This document shows positions 8,271 to 16,892 of a stretch of 64,000 nt of DNA, in pieces. The DNA comes from Sphingobacterium sp. SGR-19. GTDB lineage: Bacteria > Bacteroidota > Bacteroidia > Sphingobacteriales > Sphingobacteriaceae. The number at the start of each line of letters is the position of its first letter. The first letter of the stretch is position 1. The DNA is taken from contig NZ_JAAKGS010000002.1 in NCBI RefSeq assembly GCF_011043555.1, positions 496,001 to 560,000 on the forward strand, written 5' to 3'. The notes beneath the pieces were generated by a model. That model saw only the letters and a program-made list of their open reading frames with translations, searched no databases and was not told the DNA's origin. A program made the translations under genes and the position numbers.

Positions 8271-9413
8271 TTAAGCTTTTACCTTTAATGTTTCTTGTAC
8301 CCAACGTGCGTTTTTTATAGCTAATTCGCGGTCATCATTTACGATACATACGTGCCCCATCTTACGAAACGGTTTCGTATATTTTTTTCCATATAAATGG
8401 ACAAACACACCTTCAACAGCAAGTACTTCCTCTACACCTTCATATTTAGCAAGACCCTCATAACGTGGTTCACCCAACAGATTTATCATTACTGCATTCG
8501 TCCTCGCCGTCGTAGCGCCCAACGGTAAATTGAAAATAGCACGCAAATGTTGCGCAAATTGTGATGTCATATTGCCCTCGATGGTATGATGCCCGCTATT
8601 GTGGGGGCGAGGAGCAAGTTCATTTACTAAAATTTCTCCTTCTTTTGTGAGGAACATTTCTACGGCTAAAAGACCGACAATCTGTAGGTCCTCGGCTATT
8701 TTCTTCGCGATCTCATCAGCTTGCGTTTGAATTTCAAAAGGCAATGTCGATGGGGAAATCAGAAATTCAACCAAATTGGCGTCGGGATTAAACTCCATCT
8801 CTACCAGAGGAAAAGTGGTTATATCACCTCTGTCATTTCTGGCGACGATCACCGCTATCTCTTTTTCGAAATCTACCAGCTCTTCGACCAGCGAGGGTTC
8901 TTCAAAAGCCTGTTCTATTTCGGAAGTACTATTGATTTTCTTTACCCCTTTACCATCATAGCCGTCCTTACGGAGTTTCTGTATATACGGTAAGGGGATA
9001 GCCGTTTCATATAAATTTTCTTTATTAGAGATTAGTTGGAATGCTGCTGTCGGAATATCGTTTTGTTTAAAAAATTGTTTTTGAAGGCCTTTGTCTTGAA
9101 TTAACCGAATGATCCGGGATTGCGGATAAACCACAACACCTTCGTCTTCGAGTTTTTCCAAGGCATCTACATTTACTTTTTCGATTTCGATGGTGATCAT
9201 ATCTAAATCTTTACCGAAGTTGTAGACGGTTTCAAAGTCACCTAACGAACCGCATTCAAAACGGTTACATAATTTACGGCAGGGTGCATTTTTATCGGGG
9301 TCTAATATATGCACGTTGACGTTGTAATTGATGGCTTCTTGTATAAGCATACGACCCAACTGGCCACCGCCAAGAATACCTAATTGCAACTCGCCATAAA
9401 AATCTTTTGCCAT
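8271..9413 (-). CDS. purK: N5-carboxyaminoimidazole ribonucleotide synthase
   Basis: ATP-grasp enzyme that uses ATP and bicarbonate to carboxylate AIR, the step before PurE. The 380-aa protein begins with the Rossmann-like [16 protein letters not shown] motif and carries the ATP-grasp core ([14 protein letters not shown] near 140; [24 protein letters not shown] near 255-280). It starts 15 bp after the nuoB stop and continues into purE, so ffh-nuoA-nuoB-purK-purE could be one transcript, an unusual mix of functions. Confidence 0.96.
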   Translation of the reverse strand: MAKDFYGELQLGILGGGQLGRMLIQEAINYNVNVHILDPDKNAPCRKLCNRFECGSLGDFETVYNFGKDLDMITIEIEKVNVDALEKLEDEGVVVYPQSRIIRLIQDKGLQKQFFKQNDIPTAAFQLISNKENLYETAIPLPYIQKLRKDGYDGKGVKKINSTSEIEQAFEEPSLVEELVDFEKEIAVIVARNDRGDITTFPLVEMEFNPDANLVEFLISPSTLPFEIQTQADEIAKKIAEDLQIVGLLAVEMFLTKEGEILVNELAPRPHNSGHHTIEGNMTSQFAQHLRAIFNLPLGATTARTNAVMINLLGEPRYEGLAKYEGVEEVLAVEGVFVHLYGKKYTKPFRKMGHVCIVNDDRELAIKNARWVQETLKVKA

Positions 9414-9428
9414 AGTGTTTTTAAAATA

Positions 9429-9935
9429 TTAAGCTTGTTCAGAAAAATATTGATCTTGTAATATATTCTCTGTTTCTATTTTCTTTTGAAGTTCTAAAAA
9501 TGCGCCTATTAATGCTTCCGGTCTAGGTGGGCATCCTTGTACATATACATCTACAGGAATAATCCTATCGACACCTTTCACGACGTGATAGCCATGTTGC
9601 CAATATGGGCCACCGCAATTTGAGCAAGAACCCATCGATATGACATATTTGGGTTCAGGCATCTGTTCGTAGAGTTTTTTTATCCTGTCTGCCATCTTAA
9701 AGGTCACCGTGCCTGCAATGATCATGACATCGGATTGTCTAGGAGACGGGCGTGGAAATACGCCCAAACGATCCAAGTCATATGTCGAGGCCATTGCACC
9801 CATCATCTCTATGGCACAACAAGCGATTCCGAAACTAACTGGCCACATAGACGATAACCTTGCCCAATTTAGCAAATCGTCCATTTTGGCAATGACTACT
9901 CCTCCACTTTGTGCTTGGTTCTGTGCTGCATCCAT
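9429..9935 (-). CDS. nuoB: NADH-quinone oxidoreductase subunit B
   Basis: Subunit of the peripheral arm of complex I that holds cluster N2, the last Fe-S centre before quinone. All four ligands are visible: Cys39-Cys40 in [11 protein letters not shown], Cys104 in MGSCSNCGG and Cys135 in VQGCPPRPE. The 168-aa length is normal. It follows nuoA by 6 bp. In canonical operons nuoC would follow; here purK follows instead, so the complex I genes are split. Confidence 0.96.
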   Translation of the reverse strand: MDAAQNQAQSGGVVIAKMDDLLNWARLSSMWPVSFGIACCAIEMMGAMASTYDLDRLGVFPRPSPRQSDVMIIAGTVTFKMADRIKKLYEQMPEPKYVISMGSCSNCGGPYWQHGYHVVKGVDRIIPVDVYVQGCPPRPEALIGAFLELQKKIETENILQDQYFSEQA

Positions 9936-9941
9936 GTTTAA

Positions 9942-10526
9942 TCAGTTTGACTTCTTGAACTTTGGTCGAAACCCTAATCCTCCGCTGCGAGCCACTTTTG
10001 TATCGGTATCGACGGTTTCCGACGACACAGTTTCTTTATAGTCAAGGACTTGGTATTTTTTATTGTTCAATTGCTCATAGGCCGTAGCCGGAATACCGAC
10101 AGAAACGCGCGGTCGTACGTGTGCAGGTTTAATCCACGAAATATCGCCTCGCTTCCATACATAGACTAATCCGACTACCAGAATACCCAAAAACATGCCC
10201 ATTTCCACTAAAGTAAACCATCCCCAACGCCCATCGGCCGCGACCAATTCTCTACTCCCGAAAACTGTTGCCCACGGAAATACGAAGATCAATTCCACGT
10301 CAAATAGCAGGAAAACCAAAGCAATCACATAAAATCGTGGATTTATCTGCACCCAAGCATTGCCTGTGGTTTCCTCACCGCATTCATACGTGCTTAGTTT
10401 TTCGGGGGTCGGTTTCTTCGGCGATAATATTTTTGCTAATAAAATGGTTACGCACACCAATAGGATACCTACTATTGCTATCAATAGTATCTTTCCATAT
10501 TCCGAGAGCTGCGCGGGGTCATCCAT
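9942..10526 (-). CDS. nuoA: NADH-quinone oxidoreductase subunit A
   Basis: Small membrane subunit of complex I at the junction with the peripheral arm. Three hydrophobic helices are visible (about residues 12-32, 65-88 and 103-123), and the conserved YECGEETTGNAWVQ and FDVELIFVFPWA blocks are intact. At 194 aa it is longer than E. coli NuoA (147 aa) because of a polar, Lys/Arg-rich C-terminal tail of about 60 residues. It starts 23 bp after the ffh stop and may be read from the ffh promoter. Confidence 0.93.
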   Translation of the reverse strand: MDDPAQLSEYGKILLIAIVGILLVCVTILLAKILSPKKPTPEKLSTYECGEETTGNAWVQINPRFYVIALVFLLFDVELIFVFPWATVFGSRELVAADGRWGWFTLVEMGMFLGILVVGLVYVWKRGDISWIKPAHVRPRVSVGIPATAYEQLNNKKYQVLDYKETVSSETVDTDTKVARSGGLGFRPKFKKSN

Positions 10527-10549
10527 AGGGCAAAATTACAAAATATTAT

Positions 10550-11893
10550 TTAAAAAGGTTTTCCAGGCATTTTCGGCATATTACGCATCATCTTAGCGGC
10601 CATAGCCGGATTGGACATTTGCTTCATGACCTTGCGCATATCTGCAAATTGTTTCATAAGTTTGTTTACCTCGTTGATATCGGTCCCGGAACCTTTTGCT
10701 ATCCGCATGCGGCGTTTTGTATCGATGGCATCTGGATTTTCTCTTTCAAAAGGTGTCATGGAGTCGATAATCGCTTCAATCGGTTTGAACGCATCGTCCT
10801 CTATTTCCACATCTTTAATGGCTTTGCCGACGCCGGGAATCATCCCCATCAAGTCTTTCATGTTTCCCATTTTCTTAATCTGCTGAATCTGGGACTTAAA
10901 GTCGTTGAAATCGAATTTATTTTTGCGGATTTTCTTTTGTAGCTCCGCTGCTTCTTTCTCATCAAACTGCTGTTGGGCACGTTCTACCAAGGAAACCACG
11001 TCCCCCATTCCTAGGATACGGGATGCCATACGGTCGGGGTGGAACACATCCAATGCTTCCATTTTCTCTCCAGTACCAATAAACTTAATGGGTTTATTGA
11101 CGACAGATTTAATGGACAATGCTGCACCACCACGAGTGTCACCGTCTAACTTCGTAAGTACAACACCCGTGAAGTCCAAACGGTCATTAAATGCTTTAGC
11201 CGTATTGACAGCATCCTGACCTGTCATGGCGTCCACAACAAATAGGATTTCATGCGGTTGCGTTGCCTCTTTCACCGCTGTGATTTCGGTCATTAAAGCT
11301 TCGTCAATAGCTAGCCGCCCGGCAGTATCAATAATGACCATATTATTTCCGTTGCGTTTGGCTTCTGCTACCCCTTCCATAGCAATGGCGATGGGGTCAG
11401 TTGATTCGCGATTGACATACACGGGCACATTCACTTGCTCGCCTAGTACCTGTAATTGGTCTATTGCAGCTGGACGATAAACATCTCCTGCTACTAATAG
11501 AGGTTTCTTTCCTTTTTTATCACGGAGATAGTTGGCCAGCTTGCCGGAGAAGGTGGTTTTACCTGCACCGTTCAAACCCGCTATCAATATAATCGTAGGG
11601 TTGTGTGTTATATCCAGATCGGTAACTGTCCCGCCCATAAGGGAAGTCAGTTCATCGTTCATGATTTTAGTTAGCAATTGCCCCGGCGAAATACTGGTAA
11701 GTACATTCTGCCCTAATGCTTTTTGCTTAACCTCGTCGGTAAATGTTTTGGCTGTTTTATAATTCACATCGGCATCTAACAGTGCCTTGCGAATTTCTTT
11801 CATCGTCTCCGCGACGTTTATTTCAGTGATACTTCCTTGCCCTTTTAATACTTTAAAGGCTCTATCCAGTTTATCCTGTAAATTCTGAAACAT
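10550..11893 (-). CDS. ffh: Signal recognition particle protein Ffh (SRP54)
   Basis: GTPase of the signal recognition particle that delivers inner-membrane proteins to FtsY. The 447-aa protein has the N domain, the GTPase G domain (GLNGAGKTTFSGKLA, DVYRPAAIDQL, DTAGRL, TKLDGDTRGG) and a methionine-rich M domain ending in MSNPAMAAKMMRNMP, which binds 4.5S RNA and signal sequences. A perfect -7 box (TAACTTTG, minus strand, 11926-11933) lies about 32 bp upstream of the ATG; the -33 match is poor. It is the likely head of the ffh-nuoAB unit. Confidence 0.97.
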   Translation of the reverse strand: MFQNLQDKLDRAFKVLKGQGSITEINVAETMKEIRKALLDADVNYKTAKTFTDEVKQKALGQNVLTSISPGQLLTKIMNDELTSLMGGTVTDLDITHNPTIILIAGLNGAGKTTFSGKLANYLRDKKGKKPLLVAGDVYRPAAIDQLQVLGEQVNVPVYVNRESTDPIAIAMEGVAEAKRNGNNMVIIDTAGRLAIDEALMTEITAVKEATQPHEILFVVDAMTGQDAVNTAKAFNDRLDFTGVVLTKLDGDTRGGAALSIKSVVNKPIKFIGTGEKMEALDVFHPDRMASRILGMGDVVSLVERAQQQFDEKEAAELQKKIRKNKFDFNDFKSQIQQIKKMGNMKDLMGMIPGVGKAIKDVEIEDDAFKPIEAIIDSMTPFERENPDAIDTKRRMRIAKGSGTDINEVNKLMKQFADMRKVMKQMSNPAMAAKMMRNMPKMPGKPF

Positions 11894-11991
11894 GTTTTAT
11901 TTCTCGTCTTAAATGTGCTAAGTGCCAAAGTTACAAAATAGTGTCGAATTTTATTTCATCATTCAACGGGGAATCCATTTAAACAATAAAA

Positions 11992-12016
11992 AAATGCGAC
12001 AGAGTCAGTCGCATTT
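11992..12016 (-). terminator. Intrinsic terminator of the metallopeptidase gene
   Basis: A perfect 9-bp stem (11992-12000 with 12008-12016) and a 7-nt loop are followed on the minus strand by a run of seven T. It lies just past the stop codon of the gene at 12049. Confidence 0.8.
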
Positions 12017-12048
12017 CTTTATTATATATGTTTGTATGCCCTCTAGAG

Positions 12049-12735
12049 TTAATCTCTTCTACCGAAAAGGATAAAGGCATAGTATAGCAATGTTACTAGT
12101 GCTGATAACGCGGCTACGACGTAGGTCATCGCGGCCCATTTCAATGCATCTTTCGCACCGTCATGCTCGTCTCGGCTGTGTGTAATATTAGCTGTTTCCA
12201 ACCATTTCAGCGCTCTGCCCGATGCGTCAAACTCCACTGGTAGGGTCACAAAAGCGAAAAGTGTGGTCAGGAATAGTGCTCCTACACCAACCGCTAATAC
12301 CCAAGGATTCCCGCTAAAGGCCATTAACAAAACACCACCTATCAACACCCAAGAAGTTAATCGGGAGGCTATGCTCACGACAGGCACCATTGCCGAACGG
12401 AACTGTAACCAAGAATAAGCCGTTGCGTGTTGTACGGCGTGACCACTTTCGTGCGCGGCAACGGCAGCGGCAGCAACACTACGACCATAGTATACTTCGT
12501 TACTTAAGTTGACGGTTTTATTCGCCGGATTGTAATGATCGGACAAGCCACCTCCATCAGCCACAAGAACCTTCACGTCGTAGATTCCATTTTCATGGAG
12601 CATTTTTTGCGCGATTTCAGCTCCTGAAAGCCCTGAACTCAAAGGAAACTCTGAATATTTTTTAAACTTGTTCTTAAACCTGGATTGCACAATCCAACTG
12701 ATAACCGCAATCCCAATAAATATAATCCAATACAT
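12049..12735 (-). CDS. YugP-like membrane zinc metallopeptidase
   Basis: A 228-residue integral membrane protein of the neutral zinc metallopeptidase family (Pfam Zn_peptidase_2, YugP-like). It has an N-terminal membrane helix (2-16), a soluble part with the zinc motif HESGH at residues 95-99, and further hydrophobic segments near 115-160 and 200-222. The substrate is unknown for the family. It is a single-gene unit with its own terminator. The start ATG at 12735 directly precedes the first membrane helix. Confidence 0.88.
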   Translation of the reverse strand: MYWIIFIGIAVISWIVQSRFKNKFKKYSEFPLSSGLSGAEIAQKMLHENGIYDVKVLVADGGGLSDHYNPANKTVNLSNEVYYGRSVAAAAVAAHESGHAVQHATAYSWLQFRSAMVPVVSIASRLTSWVLIGGVLLMAFSGNPWVLAVGVGALFLTTLFAFVTLPVEFDASGRALKWLETANITHSRDEHDGAKDALKWAAMTYVVAALSALVTLLYYAFILFGRRD

Positions 12736-13331
12736 AGTCGTTATTTCTTTTTAAATCTTTTGTTGTTTTACTTTCTTCTACAAACCATATTCCATTCGTT
12801 ATGATTTGGCTTGAAGATAAGAAAAACGATTCATTTTGTCAGTTTAAAATATAAAATTTGATATTAAGCTGTCAATATTGCTTGGTGTATATGCAAGCGT
12901 TAGCGATTAATTAAGGTGACACAGACCGCAACCTACGGCTTTCGGAAGGACACCTAGCGGTGTGTTTGTTTCGAGGACTGAGGTGGTCATAACCGGACAT
13001 TTACTACCATTTCGGCCTTTTCCGGCCATTTCGGACAAAGAGATTTGGAGGAAGATTTATGTTTGTGCTGTTCGATCGTCTCGAGAAGAGTTGATAGACA
13101 GGTACAGTAGTTTCGTTAGGGTTAATTTTTGTCAAATCCTATCAATTTAGATCAAATCAGATCAAAATTTCATTTTGTTTGATCGCTGTGTTTACGTTTG
13201 TGCTGTTCATCCACTCGCGAGGGATACGAACAAGAGAGAAGGTAACGGGAACGTCCAACGGAAAGAGCTCGCCGACGGAGCAGTGAACCGCTACCGACAA
13301 ACATTTTTTTAAATTTTTAAACGTTAGTATT
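12736..13331. other. 596-bp intergenic region with tandem promoter-like repeat
   Basis: No gene is supported here. On the plus strand an 18-bp unit TTTAyGTTTGTGCTGTTC occurs twice (13056-13073 and 13191-13208, one difference). Each copy contains a perfect -7 box (TATGTTTG at 13058-13065; TACGTTTG at 13193-13200) and is followed by a similar CTCG.GA.G segment. Between them lie reiterated ATCAAA motifs (13131-13166) and the inverted repeat GATCAAA/TTTGATC (13160-13166 with 13178-13184). The region therefore reads as a duplicated promoter/leader for the HU-family gene at 13332. Confidence 0.5.
13110..13144. repeat. Direct repeat flanking the HU-family gene, left copy
   Basis: The first 21 bp, GTTTCgTTAGGGTTAATTTTT, match the right copy at 13979-13999 at 20 of 21 positions. 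A CCTATC block recurs at the same offset. The two copies bracket an 870-bp segment that holds the HU-family gene and its terminator. Confidence 0.5.
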
Positions 13332-13715
13332 ATGGCAATTAAATTCAATGTACAGGAAATCGGCAACCCGCAGGATGCGGCTGCCCCTAAAAAGTTCTAT
13401 GCACGTCCGGTAAGCAGCGGTGAGATCACTTTAGAAGATCTGGCTTCCGACATCTCCCATGCTTCATCCATCAACGAGGCGGATGTTATGGCGGTTTTAT
13501 ACAGCTTAGTGCGGGAAATCCCGCGTAACATCTCGCAAGGCTACATCGTCCGTCTGGGTGGTCTGGGTTCCTTCCGCTTAGGGACGGGTAGTATTGGCAG
13601 CGACACGGCAGAAGACGTGACGGCTGCCAATATCCACCGCAAACGCGTGCTGTTCCAGAACGGCATGCGAATCAAGAAGGCTATAGCGGATTTAACTTTC
13701 AGGAAAAGCGAGTAA
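13332..13715 (+). CDS. HU-related DNA-binding protein (TIGR01201-like)
   Basis: A 127-residue histone-like protein of the Bacteroidota-specific HU-related family. It begins MAIKFNVQEIGNPQD and carries the HU-type core, with the helical EITLEDLASDIS segment, a conserved VRLGGLGSFRLG strand-turn (residues ~75-87) and a basic tail. Such proteins bend or coat DNA. The family often occurs in several copies next to surface-polysaccharide or mobile regions, and this copy sits just before the accessory block. The GC content looks higher than in the neighbouring gaps. It has a dedicated leader and a strong terminator. Confidence 0.88.
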   Translation: MAIKFNVQEIGNPQDAAAPKKFYARPVSSGEITLEDLASDISHASSINEADVMAVLYSLVREIPRNISQGYIVRLGGLGSFRLGTGSIGSDTAEDVTAANIHRKRVLFQNGMRIKKAIADLTFRKSE

Positions 13716-13740
13716 TTCTCGTTTTATAGCTTAATGGTTG

Positions 13741-13769
13741 AGCCGGCGTCTTAGGATGCCGGCTTTTTT
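13741..13769 (+). terminator. Intrinsic terminator of the HU-family gene
   Basis: A 10-bp GC-rich stem (13741-13750 with 13755-13764, one G-U pair) has a 4-nt loop and is followed by six T. Confidence 0.88.
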
Positions 13770-13787
13770 GTGCGTAAATGTCTCGAA

Positions 13788-13801
13788 ATGACCGCGGTCA
13801 T
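13788..13801. other. Perfect 14-bp palindrome
   Basis: ATGACCGCGGTCAT is self-complementary over 14 bp. A partial copy of its core (GACCGCGG) recurs at about 13855. It lies in the 240-bp gap between the HU terminator and the BamE-like gene, where nothing else is evident. Confidence 0.4.
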
Positions 13802-13978
13802 TGAGGAAAAACAAGGTTTGATTTTCTAAGATGAAAGTTTGTTTTAAGCGAGCGACCGCGGCTACTTTTCAAAAATAAACTTGAAGTTGGAAAAGTTGCC
13901 ACGGTCAATTTTAGTGAGCGTTCTGTACTCTCAAAAAAAGTCTGATATAGAATTTATTTTATGTTGGATCAATCTGCG

Positions 13979-14014
13979 GTTTCTTTAGGGTTAATTTTTA
14001 TTCACGCCTATCGT
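13979..14014. repeat. Direct repeat flanking the HU-family gene, right copy
   Basis: Second copy of the repeat at 13110-13144. It runs into the last codons and stop of the convergent BamE-like gene. Confidence 0.5.
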
Positions 14015-14373
14015 TGCCTTTTACGATTATGATACCTCTCCAACATACGTTTGGTAAACGCATTATCAATTTGCCAATCCTCTCCAGGACCCCACTCGAT
14101 CACTTCGCCGTTGAGGAAATACACCCAAACAGGGCGGTTCTCAAAGCTGTCTGTGTATGAATTTCGATTCACTGGCAAATATTCATATACTTCGAGTGGA
14201 CCGTCTTCCGTGACTTGCGCCATGACAACCATGTTAGGTTTTCCGATCCGTTTAACAACTGTTTCCTTTGACATTCCCAGGTTAATTAAACTCATGTCCC
14301 CGTGCCTTAATGCAGCGCATGATCCCAAGAACAATAAAACTCCAGCGGCTAGACAAGTGAATAGTTTATGCAT
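14008..14373 (-). CDS. BamE/SmpA-like small lipoprotein
   Basis: A 121-residue predicted lipoprotein: signal peptide with lipobox LGSC (Cys19). A short domain follows with the BamE/OmlA pattern (NLGMSKETVVKRIGKPN, then a Y-E-Y strand and a WVYFLNGEVIEW hairpin). In BamE itself this fold supports outer-membrane protein assembly. Here it may be only a shared fold, since no other Bam gene is near. It is encoded downstream of the MACPF lipoprotein on the same strand, 52 bp apart, so the two may be co-expressed. Confidence 0.75.
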   Translation of the reverse strand: MHKLFTCLAAGVLLFLGSCAALRHGDMSLINLGMSKETVVKRIGKPNMVVMAQVTEDGPLEVYEYLPVNRNSYTDSFENRPVWVYFLNGEVIEWGPGEDWQIDNAFTKRMLERYHNRKRQR

Positions 14374-14425
14374 ATATTTTTGATTTATTGATTGTTTGAC
14401 TGGCGTTAATTGAAAAAGATTAACG

Positions 14426-15493
14426 TTAGTTATTCTTTACCTCGTTTATTTTGAGATATTCGTCTATATAAGCCTCCACTTCTTGTTTTTTCTCCGCGTC
14501 TTCAATGAGATTAAAAATTGGTAATAGATTTTCTAAGCCGTCAAAGTAAACGAACCGAGCATTATCTTCGCTTATCGTTTTAGCCCATTCTGTTCTGTCA
14601 ACTTTAGGGTTTGAAAGGGAGGTTGTGTCTATGAATATTTTAGATGGATCGCCGCCAATCGCCTCGAAAGCTATTGTCAGATTAGTAACATCCTTGAACG
14701 CTGTGGAGTCTATTGGATCAAGGAAGCCGGAGAATAATCCAAAACAATCATTTAAAGCTACTCTGAAGCTGCTTTCTACTGCATTACGTCGCTCCGTTCC
14801 CGTATATTCGGCTCGGTAATCTAAACTAAACTTTGCTCCTGTAAACAAAGAAAGTAAGACGTGGGTGCCATATTTTTTAACAAGTTCGGCTGGTTCCAAT
14901 GATTTACTGTCCGCTTGAAAGTCTGCGGTTAAATAGGGTATTAGTTGACTATTCCTGCCAGATAGTGTGAGACGTCTGTATTTTATATAGGAATCATAGA
15001 GACCATAGATGTATTGATCTTCCTGTGGATCTGTATCGGGGAACGGATGCGTGATATTTCCTTTAAAATAGCCGATATTCGATGTGCCTTCTGCTAACCA
15101 TTTAGTAAAATTTTCCGCATCAGTTGCATATATAGATTTGAAACTCGAATTAAGTACACGAAGTACATCGAAACTACCGGAATTATCCTGCACAAATGAC
15201 GGGGTATTAATTACCGGTTCTTTAATGGAAGTCTTATGTGAATGCTTGCCAGTTATATCATAGCCGAATCCCAAGAAGTTGTAATCTCCATATCCTTCTT
15301 CATCTGTAGTATTTCTGTTGTCAGATAGATTCTTGACCAAAAACTTGAGCTCTGTCGGTTTGTTCGTTTCCGGCTCTACAGTTTCAGGGTCCTTTGTTTT
15401 GGGATCGTTCAATGTGTTTTTCTCACAGGAGGTTGATGCAATAACAACTACTACCGCTAAGAAGAGTATTGATATGATTTTTGGTGTGTGCAT
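14426..15493 (-). CDS. MACPF-domain lipoprotein
   Basis: A 355-residue predicted lipoprotein with lipobox ASTSC (Cys23) and a Pro/Glu/Thr-rich linker (about 28-50). The following domain has the hallmarks of membrane-attack-complex/perforin proteins of Bacteroidota: a GFGYDITGKHS segment near residue 75 and the MACPF signature YGTHVLLSLFTGA at 208-220. Related Bacteroides proteins include secreted antimicrobial toxins. Whether this one kills, binds glycans or is structural is unknown. I place the start at the ATG at 15493 because it gives a clean lipoprotein signal; an upstream start at 15532 adds 13 polar residues. Confidence 0.75.
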   Translation of the reverse strand: MHTPKIISILFLAVVVVIASTSCEKNTLNDPKTKDPETVEPETNKPTELKFLVKNLSDNRNTTDEEGYGDYNFLGFGYDITGKHSHKTSIKEPVINTPSFVQDNSGSFDVLRVLNSSFKSIYATDAENFTKWLAEGTSNIGYFKGNITHPFPDTDPQEDQYIYGLYDSYIKYRRLTLSGRNSQLIPYLTADFQADSKSLEPAELVKKYGTHVLLSLFTGAKFSLDYRAEYTGTERRNAVESSFRVALNDCFGLFSGFLDPIDSTAFKDVTNLTIAFEAIGGDPSKIFIDTTSLSNPKVDRTEWAKTISEDNARFVYFDGLENLLPIFNLIEDAEKKQEVEAYIDEYLKINEVKNN

Positions 15494-15570
15494 TTGCTCA
15501 AGAATAATGGAATGTTTGCATTTAAGCGCCAAGATATGTATTTTATATTACTATGTTCTCGGGATTGTTG

Positions 15571-15578
15571 TAAATTTG
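15571..15578 (+). promoter_or_regulatory. Candidate -7 box before the GT4 gene
   Basis: TAAATTTG matches TAnnTTTG exactly, but no good -33 element is seen at the expected distance. It lies about 70 bp before the short reading frame at 15651. Confidence 0.3.
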
Positions 15579-15650
15579 CTAACATATTCATTTTCTTTTT
15601 TTGTACTAAATTGAAGTTCATATCAATAATATTATCTAACTGAAACCTAT

Positions 15651-15725
15651 ATGGAAACCCATTTTCGTCCTTTCGACGATTCCGAGTTCCGGAAAGCTAT
15701 CGCAAAAAAAGAAAAATATCAATAA
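15651..15725 (+). CDS. Possible 24-residue leader peptide or small protein
   Basis: A short frame starting METHFRPFDD and ending EKYQ lies 13 bp before the GT4 start. The composition is charged and protein-like, but 24 residues are too few to prove coding. It could be a leader peptide, a small protein or the residue of a deleted gene. Confidence 0.25.
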   Translation: METHFRPFDDSEFRKAIAKKEKYQ

Positions 15726-15738
15726 ACGGCGTGTTCGA

Positions 15739-16830
15739 ATGAAAATATTATATGATCATCAAATCTTTTTAGCTCAAGGCTTCGGAGGAATTTCCAGATA
15801 TTTTTCCATGTTAATGGAAGGTATACAGCATACATCAAATGTATCGTATAGCTTTTCTATGTATGGTAATCATGACTATTTTCAATCAGATGAAATGGTA
15901 TTAAAGCCTGACTATTTTCAAAGAAAGCGATTCCGTCGCTATCCACAAAAAATGTCGGAAGCTAATCAAAGCTATGTTTTGAAAAAATTGTTGGAAAAAG
16001 ATATTGATGTTTTTCATCCGACTTATTATGATCACTATTATTTGGACGTTATTCGCAAACCATTTGTGATCACAATACATGATATGATTTATGAGAAATA
16101 CGCTGGTTTTTTTTCGCCTAATGATCCGACACCCTACGAAAAGCGTGTCTTAATAGAACGAGCGGATAAAATAATTACTATATCACAAAAAACAAAGGAA
16201 GATATCCTGTATTATAATAGGATTGACGAGAATAAAATAGATGTAGTATATCATGGGGTAGATCTGGACAGAATTATAACCTACGAAGATAATATGATTC
16301 TTCCGGAGGAATATGTACTTTACGTCGGAAGCCGGTTCGGGTACAAGAATTTTCCTTTGTTCGTAGAAGCATTCAGTTACCTACCTACCAAGAAGAAAGA
16401 TTTAAAATTAATCGTTGTGGGAAGTGCTTTAGGTGTGGCAGAGAAAGAACTCCTGTATAGAAATAATATACTGGATAAAACCATACAAATGTCGGTAACA
16501 GATAGCCAACTCAATACTTTATACAAAAATGCCATCATGCTCGTTTATCCGTCTTTATATGAGGGGTTTGGATTGCCGATTTTGGAGGCCTTCAAAAACG
16601 GATGCCCCGTGCTATTGAGCCAAGCCAGCTGTTTTCCTGAGGTAGCCGGAGATGCTGCGGCCTTTTTTGAACCAACTTCCCCTGAATCGTTGGTTTATGA
16701 AATGCTCCGTATCATTGATGACACATCGTATCGGAATTCATTAATTGGCAAGGGTACAGCAAAATTGGCTATGTATGATATGGCTAAGTGTGTGAAGGGG
16801 ACAATAGATGCCTACCGAAGTATTGTATGA
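15739..16830 (+). CDS. Glycosyltransferase, family 4 (GT-B)
   Basis: A retaining GT-B glycosyltransferase of 363 residues. The N-terminal domain opens with LYDHQIFLAQGFGGISRYF, a variant typical of GT4 polysaccharide mannosyl- or glucosyltransferases. The C-terminal nucleotide-sugar domain has YVGSRFGYKNF near 192 and the EX7E motif at Glu275-Glu283 (EGFGLPILE). It is the first gene of the glycosyltransferase island and the only gene of its unit. Donor and acceptor are not predictable. Confidence 0.88.
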   Translation: MKILYDHQIFLAQGFGGISRYFSMLMEGIQHTSNVSYSFSMYGNHDYFQSDEMVLKPDYFQRKRFRRYPQKMSEANQSYVLKKLLEKDIDVFHPTYYDHYYLDVIRKPFVITIHDMIYEKYAGFFSPNDPTPYEKRVLIERADKIITISQKTKEDILYYNRIDENKIDVVYHGVDLDRIITYEDNMILPEEYVLYVGSRFGYKNFPLFVEAFSYLPTKKKDLKLIVVGSALGVAEKELLYRNNILDKTIQMSVTDSQLNTLYKNAIMLVYPSLYEGFGLPILEAFKNGCPVLLSQASCFPEVAGDAAAFFEPTSPESLVYEMLRIIDDTSYRNSLIGKGTAKLAMYDMAKCVKGTIDAYRSIV

Positions 16831-16892
16831 TATAGGGTGAGATTGTGTTGTAATTTACGTTTAACTCTCGGAGATCGGTAGTTAAAGCGATA

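Noticed and set aside
8269..8304. Longer purE start at 8304
   Set aside because: It overlaps purK by 34 bp and adds residues not typical of PurE; ATG 8268 gives the standard N-terminus.
12962..13150. 62-codon plus-strand frame upstream of the HU gene
   Set aside because: It runs through the promoter-like repeat and has no protein features; the region is better explained as a leader.
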